Position numbers and translations under genes: made by a program
Notes under the pieces: model-generated
Databases searched by the model: none
Seen by the model: only the letters and a program-made list of their open reading frames with translations
Told to the model about the DNA's origin: nothing
Origin: Deinococcus aerius
Lineage (GTDB): Bacteria > Deinococcota > Deinococci > Deinococcales > Deinococcaceae
DNA: 64,000 bases
Assembly (NCBI RefSeq): GCF_002897375.1
Contig: NZ_BFAG01000011.1
Location: forward strand, 62,001-126,000
Direction: 5' to 3'
Part shown: in pieces, positions 23,083-37,393 of the stretch
Layout of the letters: each line of letters begins with the position of its first letter
Numbering within the stretch: the stretch's first letter is position 1

Positions 23083-24264
23083 GACGTTCTGCACGGACTG
23101 TTTCTCCCACGGCCTCTCCCGCACCCCCGCAATTTCTGCGGCCAGATCGTAAGCCACCGCTAGCCCCAAGGTGTCCGCCAGAGGACCGCCGAGGAGGAGA
23201 TGGGCGCCGGCTGTCAGGCGTTCATGGACGGGTGGCGCGTCGGCCCGTCCATTCGGCAGGGCGAGCCACGCCCCGGGCACGTCCGCGAGGCTGTGGCCGA
23301 CTTCCAATGCCTCGGTGCCCAGGAGGGGCAGGGCGTCCATCAGGCGGATGAGGTCTTCCAGCGTCTCGCGCCGCACGCCGACGGGCACGCCAGTCAGGCG
23401 GCCTCCGGTGGGGACGTAGCCGTGCGGGTCCCGGTGGTGGATGGGGGGAATCAGGGTGAAGCCGCCGTGCTGCGGGCGCACGGTCAGGCCGCCTGCCCGG
23501 AGAATCGGTGTGCTGTCCGTACTCGGCGTGTTCAGGCGCGGCGTCTGCCGGTACGCCCGCCCGTGCGACGTATGAACGCCCAAGTCGTGTTCGGCGGCGT
23601 GGGGACCGTCCGCGCCCGTCGCCACGACCACCACGCCCGCCCTCACCTCATGCGTTTCGTGCGTGACGATCTCGTGCGTGTTGGTGACGGTCAGGCGGTC
23701 GAGGCACAGGCCCCCCGGCGTGGGGTGCGCGTGCGTGTTCAGCAGCAGGTCGGCGCCCGCCCGCACCGCCCCCTGTCCGCAGGCGAGGGCGACGGCCCCG
23801 GGGCGGTAGGTGGCCGCGCTCTCGTCCAGCCCGGCGAAGGGGAGGGCCTGCGGGTCGAGGAGGTTCGCGGCTTCGGGAAAGCGTGTGAGCGTGTCCGTCG
23901 TCGGCACACTTCCCTCCACCTCCTCGGGGTGCAGGCTGAGCAGCGGGCGGGCCGCAAACTGCACGTCCCCGAAGTCCTCTTCCAGCGTGCGGCGCACCCA
24001 GGCCGCCTCCGCCTCCCGGCCCGGGGGCACGTCCAGCCGGGTCCACACCCCCGGCGCCAGGATCGTCGCCCCCTCCTCGTTGGGCAGGCCGCCGCGCTCG
24101 ACGATCAGGAGGCGCAGCGAGGGCGCGAGCCGCCGCAGGAAGAAGGCACAGGCCGCCCCCATCCGCCCGGCGCCCACGATCACCACGTCGTAGCTCTTCT
24201 CCGCGAATGCCTGCCCGACGTGTGCCCAGACCCGTCCCGCCCCCGCTGTCATGGGGCTCATCAT
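23062..24264 (-). CDS. FAD-dependent oxidase of the DAO family
   Basis: About 400 residues. The Rossmann dinucleotide motif SYDVVIVGAGRMGAACAFFL is near the N-terminus, followed by LLIVERGG. GVVVVATGADG and the substrate-domain blocks GGFTLIPPIHHRDPHGYVPTGG and LLLGGPLADTLGLAVAYDLA identify a D-amino-acid-oxidase/glycine-oxidase-like fold. The substrate is not evident. The start is uncertain (24264 or 24252; no clear ribosome site). The last residues, KKAPLP, are encoded by the dispersed terminator element, so the native tail may have been altered. Confidence 0.82.
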   Translation of the reverse strand: MMSPMTAGAGRVWAHVGQAFAEKSYDVVIVGAGRMGAACAFFLRRLAPSLRLLIVERGGLPNEEGATILAPGVWTRLDVPPGREAEAAWVRRTLEEDFGDVQFAARPLLSLHPEEVEGSVPTTDTLTRFPEAANLLDPQALPFAGLDESAATYRPGAVALACGQGAVRAGADLLLNTHAHPTPGGLCLDRLTVTNTHEIVTHETHEVRAGVVVVATGADGPHAAEHDLGVHTSHGRAYRQTPRLNTPSTDSTPILRAGGLTVRPQHGGFTLIPPIHHRDPHGYVPTGGRLTGVPVGVRRETLEDLIRLMDALPLLGTEALEVGHSLADVPGAWLALPNGRADAPPVHERLTAGAHLLLGGPLADTLGLAVAYDLAAEIAGVRERPWEKQSVQNVKKAPLP

Positions 24265-24342
24265 GCCGTGCCCGGCGCGGGGCGATGAGGGGAAGGTTCC
24301 CGCTCTCACCTTCCTGTCAGGCCAGGTACAGAGGCCGCCCCG

Positions 24343-24348
24343 TATACT
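24343..24348 (+). promoter_or_regulatory. -10 box of the SpoIID/LptD operon
   Basis: TATACT lies 10 nt before the ATG at 24359. No convincing -35 is present. Confidence 0.45.
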
Positions 24349-24358
24349 CTCGGGACAG

Positions 24359-25565
24359 ATGCGCGTTCTCATGCTCACACTGGCGCTCGGTGGGAGTGCC
24401 CTGACCGCGGCCCAGGCCCTGAATATCCGGGTGCTGGTCGTCAGTGCCCCGCAGCTCACGGTGCGGTTGCCGGGCACGTCCGCCCCGGCCCCGGGCACCC
24501 TGGCCGTGCCTGGGGTCTCGCCCGCCCCGCTGCCGATGAACGCCTGGAGTGTGGGCGTGCAGGGCGACAACCTCACCCTCAACGGGCGGGACGCGGGGAG
24601 CAGCACCCTGTACCTCCCGCCCTCGCCCGGCAGCGTGGTGGAGATCGCCGCGAAGCCCTACCGGGGCGGGGTGCTGCTGCGGGCCATTTCGGGCAGCGTG
24701 CAGGCGATCAACGTGGTGGACGTGGAGGACTACCTGCGGGGCGTGGTTCCCGCCGAGATGCCCGCGAGCTGGCCCGCCTCCGCCCTGGCCGCCCAGGCCG
24801 TGATCGCGCGGACGTATGTGGCGGCGCGCATCAACCCCGCGCTCCCGTTTGACACCTGCGCCACCGAGAGCTGCCAGATGTACGGCGGCCTGAAGGCCGA
24901 GAAGCCGGGCTCGGACGCCGCGATCCGGGCGACCGCCGGACAGGTCGTCGCCTACGCGGGCCGGCCCGCGAGCACCTACTTCTCCAGCGACTCGGGGGGC
25001 TACACGGCGTCGAGCGCGGAGACCTGGGGCCGCGACCTGCCCTACCTGCCCGCCCAGGCCGACCCCTACTCGGCGGGGGGGCCGCGCGCCCGCTGGCGGC
25101 TGGAGGTGAGCGCGGCCAAGGTGGCGGAGGTCGCCGCGCGCTACCGGGTGCGCGTCGGGACCCTGAACTCCGTGCGGATCACCCGCGCCAGCCTCTCGGG
25201 CCGCGCGCAGGAGGTCACCCTGACGGGGACGGGCGGCGTGACCCGCCTGAGCGGCGCCGACGCGGGCGGCTTCGTGCGCTCGCTCGGGGCGGCGAGCAGC
25301 CGGGTGACCCTGAGCGGTCCGGTGGGGCCGAACACCCCCCTCGTGGTGGAGGGGGCGGGCGCCGGGCACGGGGTCGGCCTCTCGCAGTACGGGGCGCTGG
25401 GGCTCGCGCGGCAGGGGCAGGACCACCTGCACATCCTGGGCTTCTACTACCCGGGCACCACGCTGGGGGTGCTCGCGGGCGTGCCGGACTCCAGGCCGGT
25501 CCTCGCGCTCTCCCGCCCGCTGCCCACCCTGGCCCCCACCGCCCCCCTCGCGCTGACCGGATCAC

Positions 25566-25576
<11 letters not shown>
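24359..25576 (+). CDS. SpoIID/LytB-domain protein
   Basis: A 405-residue exported protein: signal peptide MRVLMLTLALGGSALTAAQA, then a SpoIID core with DVEDYLRGVVPAEMPASWP, ALAAQAVIARTYVAARI, YFSSDSGGYTASSAETWG and GAGHGVGLSQYGALGLARQG. The SpoIID family includes lytic transglycosylases acting on denuded glycan. This organism family does not sporulate, so a role in peptidoglycan remodelling is inferred. The gene overlaps the LptD-like gene by 11 bp. Confidence 0.9.
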
Positions 25577-28391
<2,815 letters not shown>

Positions 28392-28412
28392 ACCTTTCCC
28401 CGGAGGTCCCCC

Positions 28413-29498
28413 ATGTCCCGCCCCCGCCTGATGGCCCTCGCCCTGCTGCTTCCCGGTTTGCTCGCCGCCTGCACCGGCACCGACGAGGGAGCCGTGACCC
28501 TGCGGCTCGCGGTGCTCACGGACGGGGGGGCCACGGTCCGCACCGTGACCACGAGCAGCGGCGGCACCACGCCCGCGCCCGGCGACGTGACCGTCAGCGT
28601 GAACGGGGGCGTGACGCTCGACACGCTGCCCGGCGGCGCCCGCCTCGCCCTGACCCTGGCCGGAGGCGTCGAGAGCCGGGACGTGAACCTGGCGAACGCG
28701 GCCCCCTTCGCGGCCCTGCCCTTTACCCCGACCTGCCTGACCGCCACCGCGCTGAGCGCCGCCCGCGACCGCCTCCTCACCCTCAACCAGTGCGGGACGG
28801 GCGGCACGGTCAACGGCCCCCAGCAGCTCGCGCTGTACCGCACGGACGGCACCCTGGTCTGGACGGCCACCCTGCCGACCTTCACGCCCCCCATCGCCAC
28901 ACCCGACACGCCGCCCCTCCGCATCGCCGTGATCGGCAACACGGGGGTCGTGGCGCGCCCGGTTGTCGGCGGGGGCAGCGAGACGATCCGGGTCGCCCCC
29001 CAGAACACCGGGGACATCGTCGCCACCTCCAGCACCCCGGTGCGGACCGTCGCCATCCGGGACCTCGCGCCCAGCGGGAGCCTGATCTACGCGGCGACGG
29101 ACGCGGGCGTCCAGCCCCTGCGCGACACCGGCGAGCCGGACCCCTCGCGGACCGTCACCGCCTTCGGCACGGGCCGGGTGGACCGGTTGTGGACGAGCGC
29201 GGGCAGCGGCTCGGTGGGCAACTTGTTCGCCGCCTGGCGCGACGCCACCCTGGGCGGGGACGGCAGCAGCCAGCCCCTGCGGTTGTGGGACGGGGCGCGG
29301 ACGAGCGCCGTCACCGTCACCTTCTTCTCGGCTCTGCGCGACGTGACCTTCGCCCCCGACGGCAACCTGTACGCCCTGACCCGCACGGACCTGCGCCGCT
29401 ACGACACGGTGTTCGGGCTCTCCCAGAACAACTGGCGCGAGCAGGTCCTCCTGAGTGGGCTGAACGACGCGCGGGCGGTGACCTGGCTGGTGCCGTGA
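28413..29498 (+). CDS. Lipoprotein of unknown function
   Basis: 361 residues with a clear lipobox (LLPGLLAAC), so the mature protein is membrane-anchored. The rest is beta-rich with repeated blade-like strands (GSLIYAATDAGVQPL, GNLYALTRTDLRRYDTV) suggesting a propeller. GGAGGT precedes the ATG. It begins 21 bp after the LptD-like gene and is probably the third member of that operon. Confidence 0.8.
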   Translation: MSRPRLMALALLLPGLLAACTGTDEGAVTLRLAVLTDGGATVRTVTTSSGGTTPAPGDVTVSVNGGVTLDTLPGGARLALTLAGGVESRDVNLANAAPFAALPFTPTCLTATALSAARDRLLTLNQCGTGGTVNGPQQLALYRTDGTLVWTATLPTFTPPIATPDTPPLRIAVIGNTGVVARPVVGGGSETIRVAPQNTGDIVATSSTPVRTVAIRDLAPSGSLIYAATDAGVQPLRDTGEPDPSRTVTAFGTGRVDRLWTSAGSGSVGNLFAAWRDATLGGDGSSQPLRLWDGARTSAVTVTFFSALRDVTFAPDGNLYALTRTDLRRYDTVFGLSQNNWREQVLLSGLNDARAVTWLVP

Positions 29499-29629
29499 GG
29501 GGGACAATCGCCCGAAGATGGAAACCGGTTCGGGGGCGCTCCAGTCGCTCGACCCAGTGACGCGACTGCGGGGCCAGGGGACCCCTTCGGTCCCTGCGGC
29601 GACACCCCCCGGCCCAGGAGGACACGGGC

Positions 29630-30082
29630 ATGTCGCAACCCAGCATCACCGAAGCGGACCTGGTCGCCCTCATAGAGCGCGTGTCCCAGGCGGCCGGGGC
29701 CTACATCCGGGGAGACCTGCGCCGCTACCTCACCCTGATTCGGCACGCCGACGACTACACGTTGATGGCGCCGTACGGCGGCCCCGTGACGCGCGGCTTC
29801 GATGCCTCGCCGGAGCGCCTGGAGGCGACGGCGCGCACCTTTCAGGGGGGTGAAGCGACGCTGGAGGTGGACGCCGCCTACAGCTCGGGCGACCTCGCGG
29901 TCCTCGTCGGCGTGGAACGCCAATATGGACGGGTGGGCGGACTGCCGGACCAGGACTGGTCCCTGCGCGTGACCCTGATCTTTCGCCGTGAGGAAACCAG
30001 TTGGAGGCTGGTGCACCGGCATGCGGACCCGCTGGTCCACGCCATTCCTCTGGACCAGCTCGCGGCGCTCGCCCGGGGTTGA
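29630..30082 (+). CDS. NTF2-like (SnoaL/DUF4440-type) protein
   Basis: 150 residues with the cone-shaped NTF2-like pattern: helices at the N-terminus (LIERVSQAAGAYIRGDLRRY), then LMAPYGGPVTRGFDAS, EVDAAYSSGDLAVLVGVERQ and VTLIFRREETSWRLVHRHADP. The fold binds small ligands; function unknown. AGGAGG lies upstream of the ATG. It converges with the serine hydrolase gene, 7 bp away. Confidence 0.8.
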   Translation: MSQPSITEADLVALIERVSQAAGAYIRGDLRRYLTLIRHADDYTLMAPYGGPVTRGFDASPERLEATARTFQGGEATLEVDAAYSSGDLAVLVGVERQYGRVGGLPDQDWSLRVTLIFRREETSWRLVHRHADPLVHAIPLDQLAALARG

Positions 30083-30089
30083 GCGGGTG

Positions 30090-31100
30090 TTAAGCCCGCA
30101 GCAGCGCCAGCAGCCCCATCGGTACGGCGCCCCGCAGGCCCAGCAGCGGCAGCCCGCCGCGCACCAGGAGGACCGCGGCGGCGCCGTCCGCCGGGCGAAA
30201 GCCCAGCGCCGTCCGGGTGCCGCGCGCCACCCCGTCGTGCCACCACACGCCGCGCGACTCGAACCAGCCGGGCGCTACGGCAGTCAGGTGGGGCGGCAGG
30301 CCGGGAGGGCGCGTCACCGCCCGCCAGTCCTCGCCCAGGTGGCCGTCCAGGTGCGCCGCCGCGAAGGTCAGCAGGTCGGCCCCCGTCCCGAACAGCCCCC
30401 CCGCCCCGGCCAACGGCCCGAAGCCGGTGACCCCCTCGCCGAACAGGGTGGGGACGGGGATGACCAGCCGCGCGGATGGGGGCGTGAGGGTCACGCTGCC
30501 CAGCCCCAGCGGTTCTGTCACGTGCCGGGCTAAGGCTCGTGCGTAGCCCGCCGCGCCGAGGGGTTCTCCCGAAACGTCTGCGAGGGCCAGCGCCAGGACC
30601 CCCATCCCCAGGTTGGAGTAGGCGAAGCGGCCCGCCGCGCGCCGATTCGCCCAGCGCCGCGCGCTCGCCAGCACGTCCCGCGCGCTCATCCCGCCGTAGG
30701 GGTCCTGAAAACGGGTGAGGCTGGTGACGATGATCCGCGCCGGATGGGGCGGCAGCCCCGCCGTGTGCGTCGCCAGGGCGCGGGGCGTCACGAATCCGGG
30801 AAAGCCGCGCCATGGCCCTCCCAGGGTGGACAGGGGCTGATCCCAGCCCAGCCGACCCTCCCGCACAAGGACGCCCGCCAGCGCCGCCGTGAAGGGCTTG
30901 GTGACGCTCGCCAGCTCAAAGACGCCGCCCTCGGGCACGCCGCCCACCCCGGCCAGCGCCGCCCTTCCCCCCCGCGCCACGCCCAGAACCCCGCCGCGCC
31001 GCAGGGCCAGCCGCAGCAGGGGTAGGGCGGGGCGCAGGTCCTGGCCCAGCACCCCCTCGACCCCGGACAGGGCGGCGCGCAGGGGGTCACGGCGGAACAT
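30090..31100 (-). CDS. Serine hydrolase of the beta-lactamase/penicillin-binding class C type
   Basis: 336 residues. The SxxK motif is in LASVTKPFTAALAG, the YxN motif in FAYSNLGMGVLAL, and the third motif appears as WWHDGVARG. No signal peptide is obvious, so it may be a cytoplasmic esterase or peptidase rather than a resistance enzyme. The start is the ATG preceded by TACCCT at 6 nt on the minus strand. It is divergent from ptrB, whose own TACGCT-N6-ATG lies in the same 37-bp gap. Confidence 0.87.
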   Translation of the reverse strand: MFRRDPLRAALSGVEGVLGQDLRPALPLLRLALRRGGVLGVARGGRAALAGVGGVPEGGVFELASVTKPFTAALAGVLVREGRLGWDQPLSTLGGPWRGFPGFVTPRALATHTAGLPPHPARIIVTSLTRFQDPYGGMSARDVLASARRWANRRAAGRFAYSNLGMGVLALALADVSGEPLGAAGYARALARHVTEPLGLGSVTLTPPSARLVIPVPTLFGEGVTGFGPLAGAGGLFGTGADLLTFAAAHLDGHLGEDWRAVTRPPGLPPHLTAVAPGWFESRGVWWHDGVARGTRTALGFRPADGAAAVLLVRGGLPLLGLRGAVPMGLLALLRA

Positions 31101-31137
31101 GCGGCCAGGGTAACCCACGCCCTGCTACGCTCCGGGC

Positions 31138-33213
31138 ATGACCGCCAGCCCGCCCCGCGCCGCGAAGAAGCCGATCACCCACACCCTGCACGGAGAGACC
31201 CGCCCCGACGACTACCACTGGCTCAAGACCCAGGGCAAGACCGACCCCGAGGTGCTGGGCTACCTGAACGCTGAAAATGTCTATCTGGACGCGGTGATGG
31301 CGCCCCTGCGGGAGACGCAGCGGGTGATCTACCAGGAACTCCTCTCCCACGTGCAGGAGCGCGACGACCAGCCGCCCGTGCCGGAGGGGAGCTACGCCTA
31401 CTTCACCCGCACGGAGGAGGGAAAGGCCCACCCCCTCTTCCTGCGCCGCCCGCTGAACGGGGGAGAGGAGGAGGTGCTCCTCGACCTGAACGCCCTGAGG
31501 GAGCGCGAGGGCCACGCGAACGTGTGGGTGTATCAGACCCGCCCCAGCCCGGACGGGCGCTTCTGGGCCTACCTCCTCGACACGACCGGGCAGGAGGTCT
31601 TCGAGCTGCGCGTGCTGGACACGCGGACGGGCGAACTGGCCGAGTCTCCCCTCACGGGCGTGGGCGGCTGGACGCTCGCCTGGGGCGCGGACGGCTCGCA
31701 CCTGTACTCCTCCCGCGACGACGAGACCCAGCGGGCGTATCAAATCTGGCGGCACGCGCTGGGGCAGCCCCAGGACACTGACGAACTGCTCTATCAGGAG
31801 GACGACCCGACCTTCCGCGTGCATGCCTTCCTCTCCGAGAACGGGAACACGCTGCTGATCGCCAGCGAGGCGGGCATCACGTCCGAGTGGCACGCCCTGG
31901 ACGCCCACGACCCGCACTCGCGCCCGGAACCTATCCTGCCCCGCGAGCGCGGCGTCGAGTATTCGGTGACGGACGGCGGCGACCACTGGCTCGCCCTGAC
32001 GAACCAGGGAGGGGCGACCGAGTTCAAGCTCGTGACCCTGCCGAAAGGGGACGGCCTGACCTGGGCGGACGCCACGGAGGTTTGGCCGCACGACCCGCAG
32101 CGCTACCTCACCGGGATGCACCTCTTCGCCTCGCACCTGCTCGTCTCCGGTCGGGAAGGAGGCTTCTCCCGCCTGTGGGTGCTGCCCCGCACGGCGCAGG
32201 GTTACGGCGCGCCCCGCCGCGTCGAGTTCCCCGAGGCGAGTTACACCGTCTACATCGGTCCCAACCACGTCTTCGACACGGCTGTGGCCCGGATCGTGTA
32301 CACCAGCCTCACCCGGCCCGCCGAGCATCTGGACCTCGACCTGAACACCTTGCGGACCACGCTCGTCAAGGCCACGCCCGTGCCCAACTACGACCCCTCG
32401 CAGTACGTGGCCGAGCAGGTGTGGGCGGCGGCGGGGGACGGCGAGCGGGTGCCCGTCAGCCTGGTGCGCCGGAAAGACACCGCTCTGCCCGCGCCGACGC
32501 TGCTGTACGCCTACGGCAGCTACGGCATCCCCACCGACCCTGAATTCCGCTCGACCCGCCTGCCGCTGCTCGACCGGGGCTGGGTGTGGGCCATCGCCCA
32601 CATCCGGGGCGGCTCCGAACTGGGCCGCCGCTGGTACGAGGCCGGGCGGCTCGCGTACAAGATGAACACCTTCACCGACTTCATCGCCGCCGCCGAGCAC
32701 CTGAAGGCGTCCGGTGTGGCGACTGACCTCGTGGCGATGGGCCGCAGCGCGGGTGGCCTGCTGATGGGCGCCGTGGTCAACCTGCGCCCCGACCTCTTCC
32801 GGGCGGCCTTTGTCGGCGTGCCCTTCGTGGACGTGCTTTCCACCATGCTCGACGAGTCCATTCCCCTGACGACCGGCGAGTACGACGAATGGGGCAACCC
32901 GAACGAGCCGGGCGCCTACGCCACCATGCGCGAGTACAGCCCCTACGACAACCTGAAGGCGGGCGTGTACCCCCACCTCTTCGTCTCCACGGGCCTGAAC
33001 GACCCGCGCGTGGCGTACTGGGAACCCGCCAAGTACGCCGCCCGACTGCGCGACCTGCGGCAGCCCGGCAGCGGCGTGCTCGTCCTCAAGACGAACATGG
33101 GGGCGGGCCACGGCGGCTCCAGCGGGCGCTACGACGCCCTGAACGAGGCCGCCGAGGAGTACGCCTTCGCACTTGCAGCGGTGGGGGGGCGGCTGGAGGA
33201 GACGGAGCAATAA
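31138..33213 (+). CDS. ptrB: Oligopeptidase B (S9A serine peptidase)
   Basis: 691 residues. An N-terminal beta-propeller is followed by the alpha/beta-hydrolase domain. The nucleophile Ser537 is in MGRSAGGLLMG, Asp622 in GLNDPRV and His658 in AGHGGSSGRYD. RGGSELGRRWYEAG is characteristic of oligopeptidase B, which cleaves short peptides after Lys/Arg. No signal peptide, so cytoplasmic. TACGCT ends 6 nt before the ATG. Confidence 0.94.
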   Translation: MTASPPRAAKKPITHTLHGETRPDDYHWLKTQGKTDPEVLGYLNAENVYLDAVMAPLRETQRVIYQELLSHVQERDDQPPVPEGSYAYFTRTEEGKAHPLFLRRPLNGGEEEVLLDLNALREREGHANVWVYQTRPSPDGRFWAYLLDTTGQEVFELRVLDTRTGELAESPLTGVGGWTLAWGADGSHLYSSRDDETQRAYQIWRHALGQPQDTDELLYQEDDPTFRVHAFLSENGNTLLIASEAGITSEWHALDAHDPHSRPEPILPRERGVEYSVTDGGDHWLALTNQGGATEFKLVTLPKGDGLTWADATEVWPHDPQRYLTGMHLFASHLLVSGREGGFSRLWVLPRTAQGYGAPRRVEFPEASYTVYIGPNHVFDTAVARIVYTSLTRPAEHLDLDLNTLRTTLVKATPVPNYDPSQYVAEQVWAAAGDGERVPVSLVRRKDTALPAPTLLYAYGSYGIPTDPEFRSTRLPLLDRGWVWAIAHIRGGSELGRRWYEAGRLAYKMNTFTDFIAAAEHLKASGVATDLVAMGRSAGGLLMGAVVNLRPDLFRAAFVGVPFVDVLSTMLDESIPLTTGEYDEWGNPNEPGAYATMREYSPYDNLKAGVYPHLFVSTGLNDPRVAYWEPAKYAARLRDLRQPGSGVLVLKTNMGAGHGGSSGRYDALNEAAEEYAFALAAVGGRLEETEQ

Positions 33214-33234
33214 AAAAGCCGCCTCTTGAGGCGG
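33211..33234 (-). terminator. Intrinsic terminator of the 33275-33640 gene
   Basis: A perfect CCGCCTC-TT-GAGGCGG palindrome; on the minus strand it is followed by CTTTTTTA. It overlaps the ptrB stop codon. Confidence 0.8.
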
Positions 33235-33274
33235 TGATGAAGGAAGAATAGCGTGGGATGCAGGGGGAGTCAAC

Positions 33275-33640
33275 TTATGCATTCCAGAACTCGGGAGACG
33301 GCCTGGAGAGGCCGGGATCGGAACAGTGCCCTCCTGCCCCGGGGCGCGACGGGCCGGGTTCTCGGGCGACTGACGGCAGGGACCGGCCCTCCTGGTCCCG
33401 CCATGCCAAGTGCCGCCGCCGGTCCTTTCCGACGGCGCAGATGAGGTCCAGCGCCTGCTCCTCAATGCCGACCAGCCGCCGCACGGTCTGGGCTTCCAGC
33501 GCGGAGATGAACAGGCGAACGGCCTGCGAGAAGGTCACCGCGTTCCCCTGATCGGAGGCCAACCCTGCGGCGTAGCGGATCGCCGCCCGGGCGCTCCTCC
33601 GGGCCAGGTACAGTTGCTCGGCCTGCTCGACAGGACCCAT
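33275..33640 (-). CDS. Hypothetical protein, 121 residues
   Basis: The first ~80 residues look helical (QAEQLYLARRSARAAIRYAAG, FSQAVRLFISALEAQTVRRL) with good third-position GC. The last ~40 are low-complexity and rich in Pro, Gly and Ser. No family recognised. It is flanked downstream by a strong minus-strand terminator, which supports it being expressed. Confidence 0.5.
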   Translation of the reverse strand: MGPVEQAEQLYLARRSARAAIRYAAGLASDQGNAVTFSQAVRLFISALEAQTVRRLVGIEEQALDLICAVGKDRRRHLAWRDQEGRSLPSVAREPGPSRPGAGGHCSDPGLSRPSPEFWNA

Positions 33641-33804
33641 GCCCTATTCAGGATGAGCGGGCTCAGCCGTGACCGTAACAGGTGGTACAGGGAGTGCGCC
33701 GGGCTGTAGGCGCGCCCGAGCTCAAATGGTCTGCCCCGCCCACCTCCAGAGCCGTGACAACGGGAGGAAAGAAAGACCCGCGCGGGACCCCTGTTTTCGC
33801 CGCT

Positions 33805-34794
33805 CTAGCCCCGGAGCGAGGGCAATTCCACCTCCACCGTCCCCACCTCCCGCCCGGCCCAGTTGTGCAGCGTGGCGGGGGCGAGGGCGCGCATCTCCTC
33901 CGTGACCGGCAGGCCCAGGCCTCCCAGCACGGCGAGGGCGACGTGGGGCCGGGCGCGCTCGCCAGCGTCCATGATCTTGAAGGCGACGCCCAGCGGCCCC
34001 TTCGGCGTGTCCCGCAGCGCCATCCCGTAGAACGCCTCCGCCCCCATCTTGGCGGCCAGGCCGGGCACGAGCGGCATCAGGGTCGTGTCGAGCCGCCCCG
34101 CTCCGGCAATCAGGAAGGGGTGGGCGGTCATGGCCCGGAAGATGCGTTCCAGGGCGGGGGCCAGTTCACCCCCCGGGGCCGCCAGCCGGGCGAAGACGCG
34201 GGCCGCGCCGTGCAGCGGCAACGCCAGCGCGGGCACGCTGCACCCGTCCGTCCCCACCCGAACGTCGTCGAGAGGGACGCCGCCCAGTTCGGCGTGCAGT
34301 TCCCGGATGCGGACCTGGAGGGGGTGCCCGTGCTCCGTGTACCCCTCGCGCGGCCAGCCGTGCAGCACGCACGAGAGGAGCATTCCCGCGTGCTTGCCCG
34401 AGCAGTTGTGGTGCAGCGGCGTCGGCTTCTCATCCCGGCGGATCAGGTCGGCGGCCACCCCGGGGTCGAAGGGGGGGTGCGTGCCGCAGCGCAGGTCGTC
34501 CACCGTGCTGCCCGAGCGCGCGAGCAACCGCTCCACCACCGCCAGATGCTCCGGCGTCCCCGCGTGGCTGGCACAGGCGATGGCGAGTTCGTCGGGGGGC
34601 AGGTCGGGCGCGCTCAGGGCGAGCGGCAGCGCCTGCACCGGCTTGGAGCTGGAGCGCGGAAAGGTGATGAGGTCCGCATCCCCGCAGGAGGCAACCCGAC
34701 GCCCCTCCCGGTCCACGACGGCCACGTGAACGGTGTGGACGCTCTCCGCCAGCCCCCCACGGGTGAAGACGACTCTTCCGGCCTGTGCGGTCAT
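33805..34794 (-). CDS. Asparaginase (AnsA/PF06089 type)
   Basis: 329 residues of the Rhizobium etli-type asparaginase family, unrelated to E. coli AnsA/B: ITFPRSSSKPVQALPLAL, IACASHAGTPEHL, HHNCSGKHAGMLLSC, GTDGCSVPALALPLHGAAR and MTAHPFLIAGAGRLDT, including the zinc-site cysteine and the SSK/SGKH serine-lysine motifs. It hydrolyses asparagine to aspartate and ammonia. TACCCT ends 7 nt before the ATG on the minus strand. It is divergent from tRNA-Asp. Confidence 0.92.
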   Translation of the reverse strand: MTAQAGRVVFTRGGLAESVHTVHVAVVDREGRRVASCGDADLITFPRSSSKPVQALPLALSAPDLPPDELAIACASHAGTPEHLAVVERLLARSGSTVDDLRCGTHPPFDPGVAADLIRRDEKPTPLHHNCSGKHAGMLLSCVLHGWPREGYTEHGHPLQVRIRELHAELGGVPLDDVRVGTDGCSVPALALPLHGAARVFARLAAPGGELAPALERIFRAMTAHPFLIAGAGRLDTTLMPLVPGLAAKMGAEAFYGMALRDTPKGPLGVAFKIMDAGERARPHVALAVLGGLGLPVTEEMRALAPATLHNWAGREVGTVEVELPSLRG

Positions 34795-34814
34795 GTCCCG
34801 CAGGGTAGCGCGGC

Positions 34815-34843
34815 TTGACTTCCCGCCCGGCGCCCTTTAGTCT
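34815..34843 (+). promoter_or_regulatory. Promoter of tRNA-Asp
   Basis: TTGACT (34815-34820), 17-bp spacer, TAGTCT (34838-34843). The predicted start is a few bases before the tRNA. Confidence 0.8.
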
Positions 34844-34851
34844 TCTGTCCG

Positions 34852-34929
<78 letters not shown>

Positions 34930-34935
34930 CAGGGG

Positions 34936-34970
34936 GGAGCGAGGTGAGCAGCCTCGCTCTCCTTGTTGTT
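34936..34970 (+). terminator. Terminator of tRNA-Asp
   Basis: GGAGCGAGG pairs with CCTCGCTC-T-CC, followed by TTGTTGTT. Confidence 0.75.
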
Positions 34971-35056
34971 GAGCGGTGGGCTCGAAGAGGCCCTTTCCGA
35001 ACGCTGATCGCTGGAAGCTCCCCCAAATTGCCACCCATCCCCCTTCCCCTGGCCGC

Positions 35057-35101
<45 letters not shown>

Positions 35102-35173
35102 CCCTCCCGCAAGGCAGGCCTGCCCCCGACCCCGCGCACGGCGAGCCTACCCTACCCACGGAGGACGCCTGAG

Positions 35174-37081
<1,908 letters not shown>

Positions 37082-37105
37082 GCAGGGTTATCCCCGCAAC
37101 CCGAA

Positions 37106-37148
37106 GAGGCCCGTTCCCGCGCCGAAAAAGGCGAGCGGGGCGGGCCTC
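37106..37148. terminator. Long hairpin between speA and the convergent lipoprotein gene
   Basis: GAGGCCCG/CGGGCCTC closes an inner stem CCCGCGCC/GGC..GCGGG around an A-rich loop. There is no T-run, so it is probably a bidirectional structural terminator. Confidence 0.55.
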
Positions 37149-37161
37149 CCCTCTGACCTCC

Positions 37162-37323
37162 TCACGGGCTCTTCTGCTCCGTCGTCGTCGTGGTCGTTGT
37201 GCCCTGCGACTGGCCGGCCGAGTCGAAGGTCTTGGTGGTCGTCGTGCTGGTGCTGGTCTCGGTCTTGTTGTCGCAGGCGGCGAGGAGCAGCGCGGCGCAC
37301 AGCAGGGGCAGGACTTTTCTCAT
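37162..37323 (-). CDS. Small lipoprotein
   Basis: 53 residues: signal peptide MRKVLPLLCAALLLAAC ending in a lipobox, followed by a Thr/Ser-rich tail (TSTSTTTTKTF, TTTTTTTEQKSP). The mature chain is only about 37 residues and probably unstructured. GGAGA lies very close to the ATG. Confidence 0.65.
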   Translation of the reverse strand: MRKVLPLLCAALLLAACDNKTETSTSTTTTKTFDSAGQSQGTTTTTTTEQKSP

Positions 37324-37393
37324 GTCTCCATTGTTTGGCGGGGTGCTGACGCGGTATGAACGGACCCAGCGAGAAGTCTTTACCCTGAGGGGG

